Shown: in pieces, positions 58,786-64,000 of the stretch | How the letters are laid out: each line of letters opens with the position of its first letter | Position numbering within the stretch: position 1 is the stretch's first letter | NCBI GenBank assembly: GCA_017434455.1 | Contig: JAFRFG010000046.1 | Coordinates: 124,001-188,000 of the forward strand | Origin: Thermoguttaceae bacterium | Lineage (GTDB): Bacteria; Planctomycetota; Planctomycetia; Pirellulales; Thermoguttaceae | DNA: 64,000 bases | Reading direction: 5' to 3' | Notes under the pieces: model-generated | Database searches by the model: none | The model's input: the letters and a program-made list of their open reading frames with translations, nothing else | Told to the model about the DNA's origin: nothing | Translations under genes and position numbers: made by a program

Positions 58786-60303
58786 TCACTCCCCCGCCCC
58801 GTGATCCGCGCCGGCGTTATCGGCGGCATAAATATCGCGCAGCATCGACAGCAGTTTGGTACGGATTTTCGGCTCGGCCTCGCGCTCCAGGGCCGAGGTC
58901 CCCCGCCAGGTGGTGTATCCCCCCAGCTCGAACTGCTCGGCGGGGGGAATATAGCCGCTGTAGCCGTTGGCCAGAGAAATCACCACATTGGCCTCCAGCG
59001 GGGTGGAGGCGCGCAGCCGCGCGCCGGTAAAGCTGTAGATTTCTCCCGGAATGGCGCACAGGCCGATCCCGTTGAGCGCCACGGTCTGCAGCGGAATCGT
59101 CCGCTGTTCGGGGAGCGACTCGGAGGCGATCGTCAGCTCGGCGTAGCGGCGGGTGGTATTTTTAAGGGAATCCCCCCCCTCGGCGAGCAGGGCGCGCGCC
59201 TTGGCGACCTGTTCGGCGGTGGGGCGGCGCAGCGCCAAGGTGAGGGTATCGGTCCGAACGCGCAGCGAAGCGCTTTCGCGGTATTGCGCCCCCTGATAGG
59301 CGGCGAAGACCTTTTCGGCCAGGTGCTCCCCCACCAGGTTGTAGTCGTACGGCGGCTGATCGTTGAGGAAATCAATACAGTTGCAGTCCCCCGAGGTCCC
59401 GTTGGTCAGCATCGCCACAAAGTTCTCGTCGGCCCCAAGCATTTCGGTGATCCGGCGCGCGAAGACGCCGAAGAAGTCGGCGGTGACCCGGTCTTTGATC
59501 CCCGGGCCGTCGGCGTAGTGCGACGAGTAGTTCGCCAGCAGCGCGATCGGCGTGCCGTCGGGCCGCGCGAACCCCAGGCAGTAGATCGTCTGATCGGGAA
59601 CCCCCAGGGGCGAAACGATATTCTCGCTTTGGCGCGGGGGATTCATCTGCGCCAGGTTGCGTGTCACCTCGACCAGGTCGGCCGGCTCGTCCCAGGCGGT
59701 CCCCGGTTTCATCAAAAAGCGCCGGCAAAAGACGTGGCGCGGCTCGCGGGCGGTGAACCAGGCGAACTTCGCCGGCTCCAGACGCTCCAGCGCCCCGACA
59801 ATCGCCTCGACCGTCCCGGCGATCGCCCGCGGCGCGTACGGCTTGACTCCCTTGGCCTTCAGCTCCTCTTCGCTCGGGGTCCCGATCGCGACTTCGTGGC
59901 CGCCGCCGAGCGACGGGGCGAAGTGGGTATGGGTCGCCGAGATACAGATCCGATCGGCGGGGAAACCGGTCTTCTCCTCGACCTTTGCCTTAATCTCATT
60001 GGGAACGTCCGAGGAAAAGAGGCACGAGTCGAGCAGAGCAAAGACAAACCTCTCTCCGCCGCACTCCAGCGCGATCGCCTTGGCGTACAGCGGATCGAGC
60101 ACCTCGGTGTAATAGCGGGGATTGAAATACCCGTTGACGTAGACGGGGAACTGCGTCGGCGTGATATCGACCTGACAGGCCCCGACCCGAAGCGCCCCGG
60201 CGGCATCGCCGGCATCATCGGCGCGAAGCGCCCCCCACGAAACGGCGGCCGCCCCAAGCAGCAGCGCCGAAAACAAAAACCGGCGGAAAATATCTCCCGG
60301 CAT
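58786..60303 (-). CDS. Secreted neutral/alkaline ceramidase-like protein, copy 2
   Basis: The 505-residue paralogue of the neighbouring gene has the same motifs: RVGACQVDITPTQFPVYVNG, ICISATHTHFAPSLGGG, LLANYSSHYADG, DCNCIDFLNDQPPYDYNLVGEHLA and ANGYSGYIPPAEQFELGGYTTW. It starts at an ATG with GAGGAG upstream and ends 27 bases before the start of copy 1. Both copies are therefore one transcript, and the upstream copy (this one) is first. The signal peptide is different from copy 1. Recent duplication is likely from the extended protein identity. Confidence 0.78.
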   Translation of the reverse strand: MPGDIFRRFLFSALLLGAAAVSWGALRADDAGDAAGALRVGACQVDITPTQFPVYVNGYFNPRYYTEVLDPLYAKAIALECGGERFVFALLDSCLFSSDVPNEIKAKVEEKTGFPADRICISATHTHFAPSLGGGHEVAIGTPSEEELKAKGVKPYAPRAIAGTVEAIVGALERLEPAKFAWFTAREPRHVFCRRFLMKPGTAWDEPADLVEVTRNLAQMNPPRQSENIVSPLGVPDQTIYCLGFARPDGTPIALLANYSSHYADGPGIKDRVTADFFGVFARRITEMLGADENFVAMLTNGTSGDCNCIDFLNDQPPYDYNLVGEHLAEKVFAAYQGAQYRESASLRVRTDTLTLALRRPTAEQVAKARALLAEGGDSLKNTTRRYAELTIASESLPEQRTIPLQTVALNGIGLCAIPGEIYSFTGARLRASTPLEANVVISLANGYSGYIPPAEQFELGGYTTWRGTSALEREAEPKIRTKLLSMLRDIYAADNAGADHGAGE

Positions 60304-60409
60304 CGCGAATCTCCTCGTTAAATACCCGCAAAAACAACGTACCCTAACGCCGATTGTACCGGCCGAAAAGAAAAAATCAAAATTTTACGGGCTTTTTTTC
60401 CTTTCCCCC

Positions 60410-60439
60410 TTGCGCGCGCCCCGCGGCGTGGTGTATACT
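60410..60439 (+). promoter_or_regulatory. Promoter of the GntR-ABC operon
   Basis: TTGCGC (60410-60415), 18 bases, TATACT (60434-60439), followed directly by the ACTAG repeats that may be the operator. Confidence 0.5.
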
Positions 60440-60440
60440 G

Positions 60441-60462
60441 TACTAGTCTACTAGAACACTAG
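60441..60462 (+). promoter_or_regulatory. Operator candidate: three ACTAG elements at 8-bp spacing
   Basis: TACTAG (60441-60446), TACTAG (60449-60454) and CACTAG (60457-60462) are exactly eight bases apart, and 60443-60454 forms an inverted repeat CTAGT-CT-ACTAG. They lie just downstream of the -10 element, a position suited to repression by the GntR product. Confidence 0.55.
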
Positions 60463-60499
60463 CCAAAGTCGGCCGATCCGGCCGCTCTCGGAATAGACT

Positions 60500-60922
60500 A
60501 TGCACTTTACTATCGACGCCAATGGGCCCATTCCCATTTACGAGCAGGTCACCGAACAGATCTGCGGGGCGATCGCTTCGGGGGCGATCCGTCCCGGAGA
60601 GAGCATTCCGTCGGTTCGCGAACTGGCGCGAACCCTGGCGATCAACCCGAATACCGCCGCGCGGGTGTGCCGTGAACTTCAGAGCAACTCGATCGTCTCC
60701 CTCTCGCGGGGGGTCGGGCTGATCGTCACCGACGAGGCCCCCGATCGGTGCCTGCGCCGCCGGGTCGCCCTGTTCGAAAACCGGGCCGCCGCGCTGATCA
60801 ACGAAGGGCTGCGCATCCAGCTCGACTTAGAGACGATCGAGCGGATCATCCATCGGCAGATCGCCGAGCGGCGGACACTCCAAAACAACACTCTCTCCTC
60901 GGCTCAGCGAGGCAAGCGATGA
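60500..60922 (+). CDS. GntR-family (YtrA type) transcriptional regulator
   Basis: The 140-residue regulator has a winged helix (about 10-75): PIYEQVTEQICGAIASGAIRPGESIPSVRELARTLAINPNTAARVCRELQSNSIV. A short C-terminal helical segment follows (about 85-125), with ERIIHRQIAERR, typical of the YtrA subfamily that pairs with ABC exporters. Its ATG lies about 40 bases after the operator candidate. The stop overlaps the start of the ABC ATPase gene by four bases, so the pair is co-translated. The subfamily usually represses its own operon until an inducer, often an antibiotic or metabolite, is bound. Confidence 0.9.
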   Translation: MHFTIDANGPIPIYEQVTEQICGAIASGAIRPGESIPSVRELARTLAINPNTAARVCRELQSNSIVSLSRGVGLIVTDEAPDRCLRRRVALFENRAAALINEGLRIQLDLETIERIIHRQIAERRTLQNNTLSSAQRGKR

Positions 60923-61833
60923 AAAAGAATTCCTGCGTTATAGAATTTGAAAACGTCACTCGGCGGTTCGGCAAGATCGAGGCCGTCGGCGATCTGTCCC
61001 TTCGCGTCGCCAAGGGGCGCATCTTCGCCCTGCTCGGCAAGAACGGCGCGGGAAAGACGACCCTCATCAAATTGATGCTCGGCCAGCTGCGCCCCAGTTT
61101 CGGAACCGTTCGGGTTCTCGGACTGGATCCGTGCGAACACAACCTCGAAATCCGCCGCAAGATCGGCTACGTCCCCGAGCGTCCCCGCCTCTACGAGTGG
61201 ATGACCGCCGAGGAGATCGGCCGGTTCGCCGGGGCGTTCTACACGCCGCGGTATCTGGAGGAGTTCCTCCGGCTTCTCGATCAGTTCCGCATCGACCCCT
61301 CGGCGAAGATCAAGAACCTCTCCAAGGGGCTGGCCGCCCAGGTCTCCCTGGCGCTGGCCTTAGCCGGCAAGCCGGAGATCCTGATCCTCGACGAGCCGAC
61401 CGGCGGCCTCGACACGCTGGTTCGGCGCAGCTTCACCGAAAGCATCATCGAGTGGGCGGCCGGGGGAAAGACGATTTTCTTGTCGAGCCATCAGGTCAGC
61501 GAGGTCGAGCGCTTCGCCGACGATATCGGGCTGATCAAAAAGGGGGTGCTGGTCCGTCAGGAGCCGCTCGAATCGATCAAAGAGCGGACCAAACGAATCG
61601 TCCTGACCTTCGACAAGATCCTGCCCGAGGACGACAGCGTCGAGCGGGCGCTGAGGAAGTTCTTCACCGAACCGATCTGCGTGACCCGTTCGGGCCGGAT
61701 GATCGAGATCGTCGGGCTCGGCACCTTCGACAACCTTCCGAAGCCGGGGACCGAGATCGCCGAGGCGCGCCTGTGCTCGTGCGACTGCGTTTCGATGACG
61801 CTGGAGGATATCTTCATCGCCTCGGTCCAGTAG
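60919..61833 (+). CDS. ABC transporter ATP-binding protein
   Basis: The 304-residue protein starts at the ATG overlapping the gntR stop. Walker A is GKNGAGKT, the signature motif is LSKGLAAQ (usual LSGGQ changed), Walker B is LILDEPTGGLD and the switch His is in SSHQVSEVE. The last third (about 205-304) is an extra helical domain, as in YtrB- and BcrA-like ATPases. It is followed after 83 bases by a membrane permease gene. The altered signature (LSKGL) is common in this subfamily. Together the genes form a multidrug or lipid exporter of unknown substrate. Confidence 0.88.
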   Translation: MKKNSCVIEFENVTRRFGKIEAVGDLSLRVAKGRIFALLGKNGAGKTTLIKLMLGQLRPSFGTVRVLGLDPCEHNLEIRRKIGYVPERPRLYEWMTAEEIGRFAGAFYTPRYLEEFLRLLDQFRIDPSAKIKNLSKGLAAQVSLALALAGKPEILILDEPTGGLDTLVRRSFTESIIEWAAGGKTIFLSSHQVSEVERFADDIGLIKKGVLVRQEPLESIKERTKRIVLTFDKILPEDDSVERALRKFFTEPICVTRSGRMIEIVGLGTFDNLPKPGTEIAEARLCSCDCVSMTLEDIFIASVQ

Positions 61834-61838
61834 CCCCA

Positions 61839-61859
61839 TCGGGGCGGCAGCCGCCCCGA
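61839..61859 (+). other. Intra-operon hairpin without T-run
   Basis: TCGGGGCGG (61839-61847), a CAG loop and CCGCCCCGA (61851-61859) form a strong stem between the ATPase and permease genes. No T-run follows, so it is more likely to attenuate or stabilise the mRNA than to terminate it. Confidence 0.5.
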
Positions 61860-61916
61860 AGAAGCGGTCCTTTCACCTAAAGCCATCAACACCAAAAAAC
61901 CATACCGAGTATTTCT

Positions 61917-64000
61917 ATGTCCGACGCCGTCAAAACCCTTCTGTGGAAAGAGTACCGCGAGAACTTCCGCGTCTGGGGAGCGGCCGTCGTCGACGGTCTT
62001 CTCCTTCTCACGGGGGCGGTTCTCGCGCGGGACGCCCTCTCCATCCGGGGAGAGACTGTCTTCTCGTTGGGAGCGCTGGTCGTCTTGGTCTACGCGACGA
62101 TCTTATCGGCCGATATTTTCGTCCGCGAGAAGGAGGACGGCTATCTCCCCTTTCTGAACCGATTCCCGATCACCGCCCGCCAGGTCGCCGCGGCCAAATT
62201 TCTCTGGATCGCCCTTTCGACCTTCGCGCTGGCGGTCGTCTTCGCCGCCGTCTGCCAGGGACTGGTGCTATCGGGCCTGTTCACCGCCGAGAACCCCATC
62301 CCGAGTTTCCGGTTTTTCCTCTCGCGCGGGGTCGTCTCTTTAAACGGTATCCTCTGGGGGCTCTTCTGGTCGACCCGCGCCGCGCGGCGGCTGTCCGCCA
62401 TTATCCTGACGATGCTCAGCACCGTCGCCATCCCGCTTTTGGCCGAAATATTCTCGCAGACGATCACCGGGGCCTTTATGGCCTCGCTGTTTCTGTTCGT
62501 GGAGTGTGTCGTGTGCGAGTTTTTGGTCTGTCCGATCTTAGACGGGATCGACAACTGGTTTAATGAACGCGGCCGCAAGAAAGCCGAAGGCGAATCGATG
62601 CCGCTGCTCGATAAACTCCGCCCCCGGTCCGCGCTGACGGTCCTCACGGCGCAGGGAATCTTCCAGCTGCGCGGCGCCGCGGCGATGCTGCAGCTCACGG
62701 CGCTGCTCCCCGTACCGCTTCTGATCGCCGCCGCGGCGCTTCCGCCGAGCGAGCCGAAACAGAGTCTCGAATTACTGACGCTTCTGGTGGTCGCCGGGGT
62801 CCTTTTTTTCGGAATCTTCCTGACGGGCACCTTTCTCGTTCGGGATTTCCAAGAGGGGAATCATTCTTTCCTTCTGCGTCTTCCGCCGCGTCCGCTTTTG
62901 TTTTGGTTCAGCCGGCTGGCGGGAATCTGCTGCGTCTGGGTTCTCCCGGCGGCGCTCGGCCTTGGCATGGCGCTGACGGCCGGCAACGCGTTCGGCCGCG
63001 AGTCCCACCTGTTTTCCGAATCTCTGCTGGAGCAATTCCCCGCCTTTAGGGTGTGGGAAATCGCCAACGCTTTTGTCTTCGCCGCCGCCGTCCCGCTTTT
63101 GGGGCTGTGGACCGGCGCCCTGTGCCGCAACCGGATCACCTCCATTTCGCTGGAGATTTTCCTCCTGGCGGTTCTCCTGACGTCCGCCTTTGTGACGACC
63201 CCGCCGTCGATGTCCCCCTTGGCCCACCTGATCCCCCTGTCGCTGTTCGCGGCCGGTTCGTACGACCTGGTCCGCCGTCAGCTGCGCGGCACGGTGAGTA
63301 TCGCGTACCGGGTGGCGCACCTGCTCCTCCTGCCGGCGGCGGCCCTGGCGATCATTCTGGTGATCTTCCCTGTGGTTCGAATCTACAGCGTCGCGCTCCT
63401 GCCGGACCGCTTCGATCCCGATCAGATCGCCCGGTACGGCTGGACCGATCGGCTGCGCGCCGAACGGGACTATTTTCGTCAGCGGCCGCTGCGCCGCGCG
63501 TGCAAAGCCGAGGCGCTGGCCGCCATCAGGGCAAACGAAACGGGGAACAGAACCGCCGAATCGATCCCGATCGAAAGGGTCTTTCAGCGCCGCTTGGAAT
63601 TCCGAGAACGAGGTCTGGATGTCCTCACCCCCGGATGGGAATATTTTTGGACTTCACAGTCGTTCCTCGAGCCGGTGACCGATTCCCTCTGGTCCCGCGA
63701 GGAGGAGTTTTTCCGCGCCATCCACCAAAGCGTGGAGACAGCCGCCCCCGAGCAGCTGCGGCGGTTCATTGAGGTCCTCGGCGCGATTCCCCAAATCCGC
63801 CCGAGCGGTCCGCGGCTCGAGGAGGCGATCGATCGTCTGTACCACGCGCAGGTGACAGCGAGCTATCTGTACGGGTACCTCAGCGACGAGGAGCCGAGGG
63901 AGTTCTTCATCCCGCGAATCAACGACCGCCGCCTTCGCTGGGAGAGGGCGGCGGTCTGCCGCCGTTTTCTCCATAACAAGCGGATTCTCGACCTGTGCGC
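61917..64000 (+). CDS. ABC-2-type membrane permease, 3' partial
   Basis: An open frame of at least 694 codons from the ATG at 61917 runs off the window end. It encodes a large membrane protein: MSDAVKTLLWKEYRENFRVWGAAVVDG, then about ten hydrophobic helices in the first 480 residues, grouped in two clusters with a polar region (NERGRKKAEGESMPLLDKL) between. A long hydrophilic part follows (from about residue 485, RIYSVALLPDRFDPDQIARYGW onward). ABC-2 permeases of the YtrC/YtrD type usually have about 300 residues per half; this is a fused or enlarged form. No stop is seen in the visible part, and it continues beyond base 64000. Confidence 0.85.
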   Translation, partial: MSDAVKTLLWKEYRENFRVWGAAVVDGLLLLTGAVLARDALSIRGETVFSLGALVVLVYATILSADIFVREKEDGYLPFLNRFPITARQVAAAKFLWIALSTFALAVVFAAVCQGLVLSGLFTAENPIPSFRFFLSRGVVSLNGILWGLFWSTRAARRLSAIILTMLSTVAIPLLAEIFSQTITGAFMASLFLFVECVVCEFLVCPILDGIDNWFNERGRKKAEGESMPLLDKLRPRSALTVLTAQGIFQLRGAAAMLQLTALLPVPLLIAAAALPPSEPKQSLELLTLLVVAGVLFFGIFLTGTFLVRDFQEGNHSFLLRLPPRPLLFWFSRLAGICCVWVLPAALGLGMALTAGNAFGRESHLFSESLLEQFPAFRVWEIANAFVFAAAVPLLGLWTGALCRNRITSISLEIFLLAVLLTSAFVTTPPSMSPLAHLIPLSLFAAGSYDLVRRQLRGTVSIAYRVAHLLLLPAAALAIILVIFPVVRIYSVALLPDRFDPDQIARYGWTDRLRAERDYFRQRPLRRACKAEALAAIRANETGNRTAESIPIERVFQRRLEFRERGLDVLTPGWEYFWTSQSFLEPVTDSLWSREEEFFRAIHQSVETAAPEQLRRFIEVLGAIPQIRPSGPRLEEAIDRLYHAQVTASYLYGYLSDEEPREFFIPRINDRRLRWERAAVCRRFLHNKRILDLC

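Overview
The window is a high-GC bacterial chromosome segment, most likely from a planctomycete (Planctomycetota, perhaps a Pirellulales-like gut or animal-associated lineage). This placement is inferred from gene content recalled from the phylum, not from a search: a short lipoprotein with a TLPSPYYL-type motif, a TatC with a large first-loop insertion, many secreted glycoside hydrolases and BNR proteins, M55 peptidases, neutral-ceramidase-like proteins, a paired ECF sigma and anti-sigma factor, SEC-C/TPR proteins and single-pass membrane proteins seen mainly in that group. One tRNA gene (Ser, GCT) is present. There is no rRNA, CRISPR array, insertion sequence or prophage. Both ends of the window cut a gene.

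Layout. 1-1.6 kb: end of a HEPT-type nucleotidyltransferase-partner gene and a secreted sialidase-like protein. 1.7-4.6 kb: biotin operon bioB-bioD-bioA on the minus strand. 4.9-6.8 kb: tandem secreted M55 aminopeptidases. 6.9-11.8 kb: esterase, ubiE, comB-apbE and an MFS transporter. 12-17 kb: a small lipoprotein, a small membrane protein, a stand-alone cyclic-nucleotide domain and a very large GH2 enzyme. 17.2-25.3 kb: five tandem paralogous single-pass membrane proteins, a GT39-like glycosyltransferase and a sixth, divergent paralogue. 25.6-28.8 kb: a thioredoxin-trypsin fusion and CstA. 28.8-31.1 kb: two tandem diadenylate-cyclase-domain proteins. 31.3-36.3 kb: xylulokinase, GH5, a NapH-like ferredoxin and CdsA. 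36.4-41.2 kb: tRNA-Ser, mgtE, and ECF sigma with anti-sigma. 40.7-44.8 kb: an unusual operon of ExbB-like, ExbD-like, membrane protein, membrane-anchored GTPase and repeat-tail protein. 45-49.7 kb: uvrD-pdxA-moxR. 49.9-54.8 kb: small membrane protein, coiled-coil membrane protein, nrdR, HAD hydrolase, tatC and a KynB-like cyclase. 54.9-60.3 kb: SEC-C/TPR protein and two tandem ceramidase-like proteins. 60.5 kb to the end: a GntR(YtrA)-ABC ATPase-ABC permease operon that runs off the window.

How the genes fit together. Most of the window is housekeeping plus secreted carbohydrate, lipid and peptide degradation. The two most unusual loci are the ExbB/ExbD-GTPase operon at 40655-44767, which looks like a proton-channel motor joined to a transmembrane GTPase, and the five-gene tandem membrane-protein array at 17200-22331, whose ends show mosaic sequence sharing. 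The ExbB/ExbD-GTPase operon has its own strong promoter with a tandem 20-bp repeat at the expected transcription start. The GntR-ABC operon also has a recognisable operator candidate: three 8-bp-spaced copies of an ACTAG-containing element overlapping its promoter region.
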